A stretch of DNA of 64,000 bases, taken from contig CM068316.1 in NCBI GenBank assembly GCA_034766995.1, positions 11,550,000-11,613,999 on the forward strand. Direction: 5' to 3'. A model generated the notes under the pieces. That model ran no database searches and was not told the origin of the DNA. It was given only the letters and a program-made list of their open reading frames with translations. Below are positions 47,715 through 59,248 of this stretch, in pieces (within the stretch, counting starts at the first letter, position 1; each line of letters opens with the position of its first letter). Made by a program: the position numbers and the translations under genes. This DNA is from Acanthacorydalis orientalis (Eukaryota; Arthropoda; Insecta; Megaloptera; Corydalidae).

Positions 47715-47775
47715 TTGTGTTCAGACACTAATGAACTTAATTGTTAATGCATCCTTAAATTCCAAATAACAGCCA
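47715..47775. repeat. Dispersed repeat R6, copy 2
   Basis: gacactaatgaacttaattg, ttaatgcatccttaaattcc and aaataacagccaacc match 29832-29902 in order. Confidence 0.5.
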
Positions 47776-47844
47776 ACCAAACCAAAATCAATGAATCATT
47801 AGTCTATAAAATTGGTAAATGTTGATGTGATTTTTATGATTTAC

Positions 47845-47905
47845 TAGGGGAATCTGCCTTGTACTCACTACGCTCGCCAACCCCGAGAGGGGCCTTTACA
47901 CCATC
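47845..47905 (-). repeat. R5 GC-rich end fragment
   Basis: On the minus strand it reads ggcgagcgtagtgagtacaa then ggcagattcccctag. This resembles the end of R5 copy 3 (gcgaagcgagcaaggggcaa, agccccctag). There is no TA core next to it. Confidence 0.45.
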
Positions 47906-50153
47906 TCTAATAAATAATTAAAGTCAACAAATTATACACACAAACATTCCGTCTAAAATGTAAATCTTATAATGTTTACTGGAAAAGTTGATAGAAATTA
48001 ACATATCAAAATACAATGTTAAAATGTGTAACAATTTTTTTACACTAAATCTTCAATGACTACAATATTTTCAATAAATTTCTTATCAGTTTTGCACAGA
48101 AATCGTATACCTTCTTTCGTTGTACACCGTGAAACAGAACACTGATTATGTACTGATATCAATCAATCAGAATAGAGACCACACGATCTCCACCAGCCAA
48201 TCAATAAAATCACGGAGGAGGACCGATTTTGATTTGTAGAAGGATTTATAAGAAAAAGTACTTTTGATTTCTCTTAAAAATTGACATTTTAATATGAAAT
48301 TATATAAAGTCCAAAAGCAAACAAAGTTAATTCCATTGAGTATACTTGACAGATTTTCGAATTTCCTCTTTACGATTCCCACATCCGTTCATTAAATCCG
48401 AATATAAATTATCATCGGTTTGATCTTTCTCGCGCGCAGACATTTTACTTTACAATTATATTATTATAATATTGAAATCATATCGCAAGCGTATAAATCC
48501 AGCAACGATGTTGACGTCTTGTGTGTGATGTTAGTGCAAGGAAAGGATTGAGGAGTCATTAGCCCGACCATAATGGATACATTAACTAGAATTTCATCAT
48601 CGTTTTGCATACCTACGATGCCGGTTGATTAATAATCCCTCAGTCGTATATGTCGTGCAGATGGCGTTAGTTAATTTACTTCAATATGTGTGCAATTGAA
48701 TAGGTAATTTGATTTCATGTATTCTGTTACTGAAACTTGCCTCTCATTATCATTCATGCAATCATTCATCTTAAATTGGAATTTTCATATCATCTTGATA
48801 TTCCGTTATGCTTGTACGTATTTTATTATATTATTCATATTTTTATTATCTCTTAGGCGGACGGGCCACAAGTGATGTTATTAAATTTTCAGTTCTGTTT
48901 TTCTAATGTTTGAATGGAAATTCGTACAGTGTTCTCGTAACTCTAATGAAATATTACGCTGCTATTAATATGTCAAACTGATGTAAAATTCATTGCGTGC
49001 TACATTAAAGTGAATGTAAATGAATACCTTCTCACGCATTAAAGCTTTCACTACTCGACACAAAAAAAAAACGTTACGGTGCTTTAAACGACAAAGTATA
49101 TATTTTTAACTGTGTATCATAAGTTTCACTCCGGTTTTTTTTTTCAATTAAGATCTTCGTTGTTAATTCTGTATGTCAGAAAAGTAATAATTTACAATAT
49201 TCGTAAATTAAAATTGATAGTGTGTCACATTTTTTATTTCATTGGGTAGACTTCAACTTACATATGAAAATAATATGTCGTAAGCGTCGACGAGGGTTTT
49301 AATTCACACAAATAGAAAAGATGTGATTATTTAATTGTTTAGTATAAATAAAAAAAGAATAAGATTTTCAGGATTTATAAGATTAAGATTCCTAAAAAAT
49401 ACATGTTGGTTGTTTCCGAGGAAAAAATAACTTAATGCCATCCTTATCTGACAGAGGGAATTTACAGGTCACGCAATAGCGAAAAATAAATATTTGTTCT
49501 AGTTTCCGTGATACGGCTTAATGAGATAATAAATAAATCTTGTTTCAAAACAAAAAAGTCGACATAAAAACTAAATACACACTTACGTACTCTCCCGAAC
49601 AAAAAGATAAGGCGTCCATAAAATAATCACAAGTCCGAGAATACTCTACATGACAATATGAATGTAAAACCATGCTCTAAAAAAACGGTAGTATTTTTTA
49701 ATATAGGTGTAAGAAATATAAACTGGTGTAAGAAATATATGTGGCCACAATTCCGAATAGAGATTAAAGAAAAAAAATATGAAGGTTAATATGAGGAATG
49801 CAAATGTTTTTTCCTATCTATTTTGTTTAAAATGTAAACAAGTTAAACAAAAATGGAAATACGAAATGTGATATTTATGCATAATCAATTATCCTTAGAA
49901 TTTTAGAATTAGAATGTTAGAATTTTGCTGTAATATTTAGTTGGTACATAAAAGATAAATAAGAACAAATTAAATATCTTTTAGTGTGTTAGAGTAATTA
50001 CAAGATATGAAAGTATCAGAAAAAGAATACATTTCTAATGTATTGATGGGTGAGATTGTTATTTGACATTTCTATGAGTCTTCTTTCTGTCTTAAGAAAA
50101 ACAGTTTATATTTGCGTCACTGTATTTATTCAATGATTATTGATGATGATGAT

Positions 50154-50170
50154 TATATATATATATATAT
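50154..50170. repeat. (TA)n run abutting a mariner
   Basis: Short TA run ending exactly at the left inverted repeat of the element at 50171. Confidence 0.9.
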
Positions 50171-51455
50171 TACGAGGATGCTATGAAAAGTTTCCGGCTT
50201 AGCCGATAGATGGTGCAAATTGTCATGAATTGTGTATGGTTTCGTACAGTGTCATCCATCATTAGTTTGACTTTAAAGTTTCATAAATTGATGTCAAGTG
50301 GTTTGCATTTGACAGTCTGTCAAAGTGAAGATGTTTTCCGTTTTGTAAACAGCGGAGAGAGCCGAAGTACACGCATTGATAAAATACTTCATTGTTAAGG
50401 ATTTATCTACAATCTAAATAAAAGATGAACAGGATTCTACTTGAGACGAGTCTGCTACATCGTTTTCAACAGTTAAAACATGGATCGCGGACTTCAAACG
50501 TGACTGTACGAGCACTGAGGATGCATAATGTTCGGGCAGACCGAAAACGATTACTTCCGAGGAAATTGTCCGAAAAGCATATAAAATTGTATTGAATGGC
50601 GGTTGATTAAAGGTGGTCGAGGTGTCTGAGGCAATGGGCATATCGAAAAAGCGAGCACATCACATTTTATGTGAAGTTTTGGTCATGAGGAAGCTTTCCG
50701 TGCAATAGGTGCCACGATTGCTCACTCCAAAGGCAAAAACTCAATCGTATGACAATCTCCGAGAAGTGTTTGGCGCTGTTCAAGTGCAATACATCAGAAT
50801 TTTTGTCTCGATTCGTTACCATGGACAAGACTTAGATTTACCATTACACTCCAGAGACGAAGTAATAATAAAACAGTAAACAGCGAAAGGCGGGCCAGCT
50901 CCGAAGAAGGTGAAAACATCTCCGTCCGCTGGAAAGGTTATATTTTGGGATGCGAAAGGTATTCTTTGGTTCTATTATCTTGAAAAAGGGAAAACAATAA
51001 ATAAAGAGTACTACGCCCATTTATTTAACCAGCTGCATCAAAAAATTCAAGAGAAACAGCCCGGATAACAAAAAAAAATTGTGTATAATCAGAATAATGC
51101 GCCTTGTCACAAGTCTGTTATTGCGATGACTCAAATTTATCAGCTGGACTTCGAATTACTGCCTCATGAAGCCTGCTCGCCATACATGGCTCCGTCGGAC
51201 TTTAGTTTATTTTCGAACTTGAAATAATTTCACACCGGTAAAAAGTATACTTTTGATTTTGTCATGATTGCCTTTCAAACACCTTTTTTGAAGAGTTGGA
51301 TGAATCGACCTGTAAGGATGGCATAAAGTCTCTTGAATATCGCAGGAATAAGTGTATTAAATTAAAAGGAGACTAGTCAAAAGATAAAATCATTTTTCGT
51401 CGAATATTTTGTTGTTTTTCGCCCTAAGTCGGAAAGTTTGCATCACACCCTCGTA
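50171..51455 (+). mobile_element. Mariner element, full length but degenerate
   Basis: A 1285-bp element. The left end is TACGAGGATGCTATGAAAAG then TTTCCGGCTTAG. The right end on the minus strand is TACGAGGGTGTGATGCAAAC then TTTCCGACTTAGG. These are clear inverted repeats. On the plus strand the relic reads TVKTWIADFKRDCTSTEDA, SGRPKTITSEEIVRKAYKIV, EVSEAMGISKKRAHHILCEV and FLSRFVTMDKT (first aspartate region, GDET changed to MDKT). It continues with KVILWDAKGILWFYYLEKGK (second), YNQNNAPCHKSVIAM and a YMAPSDF segment (third), ending CIKLKGD and stop at 51376. Multiple stops and frameshifts make it inactive. It belongs to the lineage with LKGDYVE-type C-termini. Confidence 0.92.
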
Positions 51456-51474
51456 CATTTAAAAAAAAGAATGG

Positions 51475-52798
51475 GTACTTAATAATAAAAACCTCAAAAA
51501 TTGTGTAAATATTACAAAGTTGTATTGAAATCCTCTATTTTTGTGTTTTTGAGCATTTATTTCAATAACAAAATGTGTGAATACATTAATCAATGTATTT
51601 GCCCCAGGGAGCTGTGGCTTTTTCCCATTTTTCTGGTAGAAGTTGATTTCCGCAACGAAAGAATGGTCTGTCTTTTGAATCAATCCAATTTTGAATCAGT
51701 CAATTTTTGACTTCTTCGTAGTTATGGAAATGTGTATCTTAAAAAGCGTGTTGCATCGATCGGAACAGATGGTCATCGCTTAGGGCTAAGTCCGGAGAAT
51801 ACGTTGGGTGTGGGAAAACCTCCCATTCGAGTTCCGTCAGCCTTTGTTTCACGGCTTTAGCAACATGGGGCGGAGCGTTGTCATGGAGAAGAATCGCTTT
51901 TCGGCGATTTGATGCAATTAATGGTTGTTTTTGCATCAAATTATCATTCAAACGCTCCAGTTGTTGTCGATAACATTCGACGATGATTGATTGTTTCATT
52001 CGGTTTCAACAGCTAATAATACTTGACACTCCATATCCTATCAAATAGAGAGCATTGATTTGTGACCGTGGATGTTTCGCTTTGGTGTCGACCAGTTGGT
52101 GGTTGGCCAGGATCAACCTATGGTTTCTTGCATTACAGTTAACGAAATACATCCATTTTTTATTGTCGGTCATGATACACCACAAAAAACTTCTTTTTAC
52201 GCCTTGAAAGCAAAGAAATCAAGGTGTTTAAACATTTAGCAATGGAATTTTCGGTCAATTTATATGGTTGCCATTTATCTTCTTTCTGGATCTTCCCATG
52301 GCTTGTAAATGTCATGAAATGGTTGATTTATCGACTTCAAGCTGTCAAGTCAATTCCTTAAGTGTTTGAGTAGGGTTTTCTGCCAATAGAACTTGGAGTT
52401 GTTCATCTTCTAACTTTTTTGATTGGTCTGAGCGTTGTTTGTCGTGAACGTCACAATCACCGTTTTTGAATTGTCAAAACCAATCTCTACATGCTGTTTC
52501 TGTTGGAACAGATTCACCATAAGTCTTCGCAAGCAATCGATAAGATTCAGTTGCACTTTTTTTCAAATCAAAGTAGTGTAGAAGTACACATCGGAAAAAC
52601 AACTTATCGTTTTCCATTTTAATTCGATTATAGAAAAACACTTGTGTAAACAAAAAATAGCATTTGATGGTTGAATTTTAGCAGGAAATATTCACACTTC
52701 AAAATGACATAAGAGACATCTGTCTGTCACTGTCCATTGCATACTCACCTAGAGCCATCTACATGTGAACAGCGGCTTTCAATGCAATCTCCTGTTAA
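51475..52798 (-). mobile_element. Mariner element with single-frame transposase pseudogene
   Basis: The transposase reads on the minus strand from ATG at 52617 (MENDKLFFRCVLLHYFDLKK, then ATESYRLLAKTYGESVP) to a stop at 51586 (EKWEKATAPWGKYID). This is 1032 bp, exactly 344 codons and the family's normal length, with all recognisable blocks in one frame. Visible motifs are FKNGDCDVHDKQRSDQ, ENPTQTLKELT, HDNAPPHVAKAVKQRL, and HPTYSPDLALSDDHLF, which holds the third catalytic region. In-frame stops interrupt it: one follows RDWF near 52480, others lie in the middle region and after MQHAF. The ends could not be paired confidently; the outer limits given are the unrelated sequence after the neighbouring mariner and the TA run at 52799. 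It follows the 50171-51455 element after only about 20 bp, in opposite orientation. Confidence 0.88.
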
Positions 52799-52842
<44 letters not shown>

Positions 52843-52850
52843 GAGAGAGA
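52799..52850. repeat. (TA)n(GA)n microsatellite abutting a mariner
   Basis: TA run followed by a short GA run, about 120 bp before the acceptor of exon C. Confidence 0.93.
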
Positions 52851-52971
52851 ACTATATTTATACGAGCGAGTGTCTCCTATTAGATTTCAATAGCTGATCA
52901 AACTAATTCAACTAAAGTATATTATTTTCTGAATAGATTAAACCGCATTTATATTTTCTTTTTTATTACAG

Positions 52972-53181
52972 GACCGCCAGCAGAAGCGCACGCGCGAGTT
53001 GCGTACGCTTTGGCCGAAGTAAGAAAATATCTTATCCCAGATAACAACGATAATATTCGACAAGAACAAATGCGTGAAATGGAAATTATTTCAACAATTG
53101 ATCCTACTACAGGAGAAGAATCTAAACCGTCGCCTAGAGGGTACAAAAGAAGTGCACCACCTTCAGGTGGGATACTTAGAG
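52972..53181 (+). CDS. qkr58E-like: STAR/KH RNA-binding protein, internal exon C (KH end, QUA2-like region)
   Basis: This exon begins after ttacag at 52971 with two bases that complete a Gly codon with exon B, then 69 codons. PPAEAHARVAYALAEVRKYL is the last KH helix. IPDNNDNIRQEQMREMEI matches the QUA2-like extension of Sam68/qkr58E proteins. A polar linker follows (ISTIDPTTGEESKPSPRGYK, then RSAPPSGGILR). Two donors keep the same phase: gttcgt at 53182 (used here) and gtggga at 53167, which would remove GGILR. I prefer the longer form because GGILRG followed by a Gly/Arg-rich segment suits the family, but either or both may be used. The exon lies about 170 bp after a (TA)n array that ends a mariner block. 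Confidence 0.93.
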
Positions 53182-54803
53182 GTTCGTGACGAACTGACAG
53201 TAGTTTTTTTTTATTTCTTTTTGTTTTCTTTTTTGCTTTTTAAAATTCATTTACTTTTATTCTGTTCAGAGACGTTTTTTTTTTTATTTATTTATTTAAC
53301 CCTCCAGTAAAATCGGAATTGTGATAGATAACTTTTAGAATATTTTCAAATATGTTTCATATAATTTCAAATTATTCTCTCGATATATTTATAAAATACT
53401 TAAAGGAAAATATCAAGTCCATTTTTTTATAATCAGAATTATATTCTTTCCATGTATAAGAAAATTTTCAATTTTAATCGTAATTTCATAATCAATATAG
53501 AAACACTACACTGAAAGAAATCTGAATATGCATTTTCAAAGATGCATGAAAGTTGCTAGGATTTAAAACATTTTTCAGTAAACACTTTGCATAAAATTAA
53601 TCTTAAAAACAGTTTTAAAATTCGTGTCAGCAGTAACAAATTTTTCATCAATATATATTTCATTAATTAAAAAACAAATTATTAACAGTTCTAAAATTTT
53701 AATTGAAGATATATTTAAATCATCGATAATCACATTATTTTTTGTATAATTGAATTAGAAAAATTAATATTTTTCTAAAGAAATATTTTTTATATAATAG
53801 AATACTTGCCTTTTCAGATATTTTTATTGAAATTAAAATTAAAATAGGAAGCACATAATATTTTTATGTTGTTTTCAAATCGAAGTATAAAATAATTGAA
53901 GGTGAACATTAATTATTTATGAAAAATCGTAATTGCAACAAAATCATTAAATATTTGTTGATTTAAAAAAAAATAATACGAGTTTTGCAACCATCATCGA
54001 TTGTTTTTCATTTTAATTATTTTAATTTCGTTTTTCAGTTCATTTTCTTTTAGGTTTTCCTTTTCTTTATTTGACATTACTATACTTTTAAACACCGACG
54101 ACATTAACCTAGTACTACATTTACTATCACAGATTATACAGTTCTTAAATCATTCTTAGAGGCAGACGTGGACTTGTGGTTAGTACGACGGACCAGTAAA
54201 CCAGTGAATAATGAAACGTAGCTTATGTATTAAGTCCTTTGTTCAGTAATAATCAGTTGTCTCGGAAAACAAATTTCTTTTAAAGTTTATAGCATTAAAA
54301 ATAACTAATGCCTAATTTAACTACTTCTCATTGCTTAATGGACTTTATTAAATTCTAAAAATATGCTTGTATTTTATTAATTTATTTTCGAAATCGGAGA
54401 TATTTGGAGTGGTAATTCACTGGTGTTTTATTCAGTATTATACAATCTTAAATAACGAATCGGTATTGATAACATACCGTAATTATATTGATCGTATTTG
54501 TTTCCAAAAATTCCCGAGTTCGATTGTGAATCTACATTATATTCCCCTCCACCTTTCACACCCATTCATAAATAAACTGATTAGAAACGGTGGTACACCA
54601 TTTTGAATCGCAGTCGCCTCTTGAATCAGTTTATATATGGATCCTATTTATCAGGCACTCTTTAAAAGAACACCCCGGCATCTAGCGATTTTTCCAAATT
54701 GATTTATTCACATATTTGGTCGTTGAAATCCAAATATCTATTTTATGTCGTTATTAATTAAATTAAAAAAAACAAAGAATTGTAAATAACTGGTCCTCAA
54801 TAG
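53182..54803 (+). other. Intron between exons C and D (1.6 kb)
   Basis: Joins exons C and D in phase (g|gc, Gly). It is mostly AT-rich sequence with long T and A runs and no gene. A possible tRNA-derived SINE fragment lies at 54155-54235. The 5' end shifts by 15 bp if the upstream donor at 53167 is used. Confidence 0.85.
54155..54235. repeat. Possible tRNA-derived SINE fragment
   Basis: gaggcagacgtggacttgtg then gttagtacgacggacc resembles the start of a tRNA-like SINE, with a diverged A box (tagtacgacgg). No convincing B box follows at the expected distance. This is a weak call. Confidence 0.2.
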
Positions 54804-55089
54804 GCGGTCCATCACATGCGTCGTCCATGCCCCGTGTCGCACGTCCGATGCGCACTGCTGTTCCAGCAGTGGTGCCCGGGGGACGCGGTGTGATACCCCC
54901 GTCAGCACCCACCACACCTCGCGTCATGCCTGCCAAAACTAAAATCATGTCGATCTTAGACCGGGCCCGTATCGCCATGGAAGAGAGCTACGGGTACGAA
55001 GACTCGTATGAACATCATAACGTTCATGATAGGTCGTACGTGGAATACGTGCCGCCTCCGCCGCCCAGCAGCCACGCATATTCCAGCAG
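54804..55089 (+). CDS. qkr58E-like: STAR/KH RNA-binding protein, internal exon D (Pro/Arg/Gly-rich and Tyr-rich tail)
   Basis: The fourth visible exon has its acceptor aatag at 54803 and donor gtcagt at 55090. It encodes 94 full codons plus partial codons at both ends, in phase with exon C (Gly at the junction). The start is rich in Arg, Pro and Gly (PRVARPMRTAVPAVVPGGRG). This resembles the RG-rich, arginine-methylated region of Sam68-like proteins. A central segment MSILDRARIAMEESYGYED leads into Tyr-rich sequence. VEYVPPPPPSSHAYSS is a possible SH3/WW-binding polyproline run. This is the most GC-rich stretch of the window. It ends two bases into a codon, so at least one further coding exon is required. 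None is recognisable up to 64000. Confidence 0.9.
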
Positions 55090-55679
55090 GTCAGTTGATT
55101 TACGTGTTTCTTCGTGTTCGATGATTGTTTGATGCGAATGTTACTTTTCTGTTTTCATTAATTTTCGTCGTCCGATTTTGTATTCACAAAAAAGCGGTTG
55201 TATAAGGACAAAACCGTATTTTGTTTTTCTTTCTGAGTCTAATATGAAATGTTTATAAGGCTTTAAAATTGATAAAATTATTCACTATACGTTCGAAAAC
55301 ATGATTTGTTATGTGTTCAACCGTATGGATGAAGTAATAAACACGACATGTATTACTTTTAATCATAATCAGTACATGTAAATTAATATAAAATAGAAAC
55401 CAAAAAGGTACACTTGTCTGTTTTTATACATGTGATCCCATAGACGTATTGTCTTGTTGAATCAGTAGAGTCTGTCTGTTACGATTGATCTCTATTCTTA
55501 AACGAAACACACGTAGCTTTAAGGTACACGATTGTGTATCAAAAGCTATCTTAGAATGACTCAAGTAATTTAACTAAAACCAAGAATACCGGAGTAAGAG
55601 TAACAAAAAAAATGCATATAATGTTTATTTAGATTTATATTGAAAGTATCTAGAAAATCAACTTTATTAAAATTATAAT

Positions 55680-55930
55680 GTGTGTTTTTATACCTGTGAT
55701 CACTTCAGTACGTTATCGGGATCATCTTCCTCTTGTACCGTCTATTCTCACTACTAGTTTCGGTACGTATACCATCTTCAGATAAACATTAAAGACTAAT
55801 GTCTAATATCTACTTGAAGATGGTATATGTGCTGTAACATTAATGGTAGTGAAGAAACAGACTTTGAGATAATCGAAAAGTAAGATCATCATGACAACTA
55901 TTAAAAATGTCCACATACATTTTTCAGATA
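55680..55930. mobile_element. Foldback MITE family M2, complete copy
   Basis: Two facing arms. Left: tgtttttatacctgtgatca, gttatcgggatcatcttcct, tctattctcactactagttt, cggtacgtataccatcttca. Right, read on the minus strand: acatttttaatagttgtcat, gatgatcttacttttcgatt, tctgtttcttcactaccatt, cacatataccatcttcaag. About 105 bp of each arm can be aligned around a centre near 55800. It is non-coding and is the best reference copy for this family in the window. Confidence 0.75.
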
Positions 55931-56649
55931 ATATTCATGACAATTATAAATTTAAATTCTTAAATTTATATAAAATGAAAACTGCATTACAACTGTAGCA
56001 TGTATTTTCAGAAAAAAAAGATTAATTCTCTAGTTTCAGTCTTTTAATGCATTCTTCGGTGCTTCTCGATCTTTTGTTGCCCACGAACCACTTTAAGTTT
56101 CCCAGTTCTTATCGTGGGTAGTTAAAAGAAACAATATTTTTCCTAACAAGATTATAGAGAGATTGTTGTGACGAAAATCACATAGAACCATCATTTGTCT
56201 GTGTTTGAATCATCTATAAGCAAAGTACACAGGTTGATAAATATTTATATAAAACAATGTAATTAGAATATTATTAACTGTTTGCCTTCCTATCTTTCTT
56301 AAAAGGGAACTTAATGTTTGCATCTCCCGTCATTTCTCAATTTACAGTTCTAGTATTTCTCAGTTGCTCATTGGAGAGAATCTTGTTAATTTACTAAACT
56401 ACTAACTCCTTGGAGGAGGTATTGAACTACCCTGCAGTAATCTGATAATTTCTGGTAATTGCTATTTGAATAAGTCACTCATCAATTAATAGAATACTAT
56501 TTCATATTTGGATATGAATTAATTACTTGATGTTTGTGATTATGTACGAATATTTATCATAAGTTGTTCATTCCATTATATACTAAATTATATTAATTAT
56601 TAATATATAAAAATGTGCATTGTTACAATTAAAACAATTATAATTTAGG

Positions 56650-56742
56650 TTATAATTCATCTTGAGATATTGGACCTAGACCACCACTTGAATTTTTATC
56701 TGTCGCAACCATTTTCAGTTCTTGAACAGTATTCATGTAGGT
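56650..56742. repeat. Repeat M3, copy 2 (split by a hAT MITE)
   Basis: tctgtcgcaaccattttcag and ttcttgaacagtattc match 25500-25560. The hAT element beginning at 56743 interrupts it. Confidence 0.45.
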
Positions 56743-57177
56743 CAGTAGTGTCAAACTCGCGGCCCGTAAGACTAAAATACAGCCCACGGTCCAAAGTTTG
56801 AAGTTGATTTTATTAAAATAATGAAATGGAATTGAAAAAAATATAAAATATATTTTTAAAACATTGCAAATTATAAAAGTATATTGTAAGAGACACCGTT
56901 TTATGGTCACCGATATATTCTTCGTTGCCGATAAGGAACAGTCCAATTACGCTCTAAAATTTGATAATAATACCTTATATTAATGTATTTTTAAATTTGT
57001 TATAAATTCATTAAAGAAGAATTAACTGTAAAATTCAAATGAGTTATTTTCGAATATAAATAAGAAATTGTTTGCCTTGGTAATTTTTTTTGGGTACTCT
57101 ATGTTGTCTGCGGGGCCCGTAGACTCTCTTAAACTGAATTTGATGGCCCATGTTCATATATGAGTTTAACACCACAG
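56743..57177. mobile_element. Non-autonomous hAT element, copy 2
   Basis: Starts CAGTAGTGTCAAACTCGCGG. The right end is atgagtttaacaccacag. It is flanked by 8-bp near-direct repeats atgtaggt (56735-56742) and atctaggt (57178-57185). Internal blocks gtttgaagttgattttatta and gaatttgatggcccatgttc are shared with 36785-37476, of which this is a shorter (435 bp) relative. It is non-coding. Confidence 0.85.
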
Positions 57178-57974
57178 ATCTAGGTTAAATATAAATATTT
57201 ATTACAATCCAATTATAGATGATTTAAAATCCAAAACTACCTGAACAATTTAACAATAAAATCACATGTGTAAAAACTGACAACGTACATATTATTTAAT
57301 TGAAATGTTCCAAAAAAAAAAACTAATTTTAAAAGTTTTTTTATAAAACAAATAAGACTGTATAACTGTTTGTATATTAAATACGCACGCATTCGTTTCG
57401 ATAAATGGGGCCAATGTCGTGGAAAAAATATGAAATATTAAGATAATTATGAAAAGTGTTATCCTTGAAAACTTCCCGTTATTAAGATTTAGTGTACAAA
57501 GTACTCCAAACTAATTAGCGTCTTCGTACTTTGAAACAAATGTTGATAAGTATAACAAATTTCAACGAATGCGAAATCTGGCTTGTGTCCATGTTTGAAC
57601 GGAAATCTGTGAAAAAAAATAATTATTTCCGGTTGTTTCGCAACGAAATTATGAAATCCTGAAGTGATTAAATCATATTAACGCGGAAAGTTTTAGTCTT
57701 TTTCGAATTCCTGTCATGCTATCTACAATTGTAAATTTTGTGTACGGATTAACTTGTCATGATTCTCTAGTAGAATATGTTACTAAAAGTACATTCATGA
57801 AAGTTGACTGCGAATACAAATATATTTAAGATATCTTATGTTGCAGAATGTAATGTAGTTTGTATTTTTTGTCTATTGATTTTATTTATGATGTTTAAGG
57901 ACTAGTGTTTAAATTGATATCGGAATTAACTCTCAATTACTCAGTATTGGCACATTAAATATTTGTAAATAAAT

Positions 57975-57992
57975 TATATATATATATATATA
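57975..57992. repeat. Short (TA)n run
   Basis: TA run of about 18 bp. Confidence 0.8.
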
Positions 57993-59248
57993 TGTTATAA
58001 AATATCCGTTAGAAACATATTTTTTTCTTAATAACTTCCTTTTTAAGAAAGAGAAATTCATATAAGTTAAAAATAATAATAGATATAAACAGTTCGTACA
58101 TATTTTTTAATTCACTATTACTGGAAAGTAAATAATTAGTGTTGTTGTTGCACGTACTAAAAAGTCAATTAATACTGTTTGTTTATGAATATGTTTATTT
58201 GAAAACATTGACATTTTTCAATTTATCAGTATAAATATTTAATCGCGCCACTGTCGATCGAAATAATATCAGGTCAAATCCGACACATGGAAAAAATTCT
58301 CACCAACTAATTAAATCATTCCCATTCAAGCATCGACGATCGAACCCCATTCATACACACACACGCAGTGATCCTTTTTATGAGAAACTGTTAGAAACGG
58401 TGTTCCATTATATTTGTAAACGTGTTCGATTGATGCAGATTTCATATATAATGCGGATATTTGTTTACCGTGCTTCCATACACTGCTTAGACCATCCCGA
58501 AATAAAAGTTTACAGTATAGCAAAAACATTTTCGTTTTATGATTCAATACAAACATTTATTTGGTGCGTCAATATTGAACTTGGTACATCATTATGGTTT
58601 TTTGAAAATCAATCTGTAAATACAACGCGACGCATTTACCGTACGTGCGCTCATTGCCAATTCTCTACTGAGAATTAAGCAGCGCGGGTGTATAATGTAA
58701 ATACACACGGCTGGTGCCGAATCAATACAAAAACGTGATCGCCCATCTGACTAAATGAAATGGATCCGAACTGAGCCGATAGTGTCGATCTGTCTTCGCG
58801 TTCTAAATCCATTTTAAATCGACCTATTAGCAAACTATTCGTACTGAAATCCGTTCGATCCGTTGTATAATTGAATATTAATAAAACGACACAGTGTAAT
58901 GTCAGTTTACATCAATCGGTGACATGTTCTTTTTTTAATCCCGTTCTAATTGAATCGGTCATTTCAAAAACTACATAAGTCAACTGAAATGTTAAAGGAT
59001 TGAATGAAAAGTGCGTAACACAAAAATAATAAGATTTTTTAAAGATTTTCTTTGTTCATATGTTTTGTAGGCCTTGAATTTGTTACTTGCTTAATAGTTG
59101 TCCTATGAAATGTTATAATATATAAAAAAATCAACATATTTTTTTTGACTTGTGTTGCTTTTGCAGTGAATAGTAATACATAATAAATGTATAATAAATT
59201 GTTTAAAAAAGGTTTTTTTTTATGATTCTTGATTAAAAAACATTATAT

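Larger units (their letters stand above)
46848..52971 (+). other. Intron between exons B and C (6.1 kb)
   Basis: Donor gttagt, acceptor ttacag, joining in the middle of a Gly codon. The first 3.3 kb (46860-50150) is AT-rich with no gene, apart from repeat fragments at 47715-47775 and 47845-47905. The 3' part is almost entirely two mariner elements (50171-51455 and about 51475-52798). 48540-48700 is a less AT-rich patch without a recognisable product. Confidence 0.9.
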
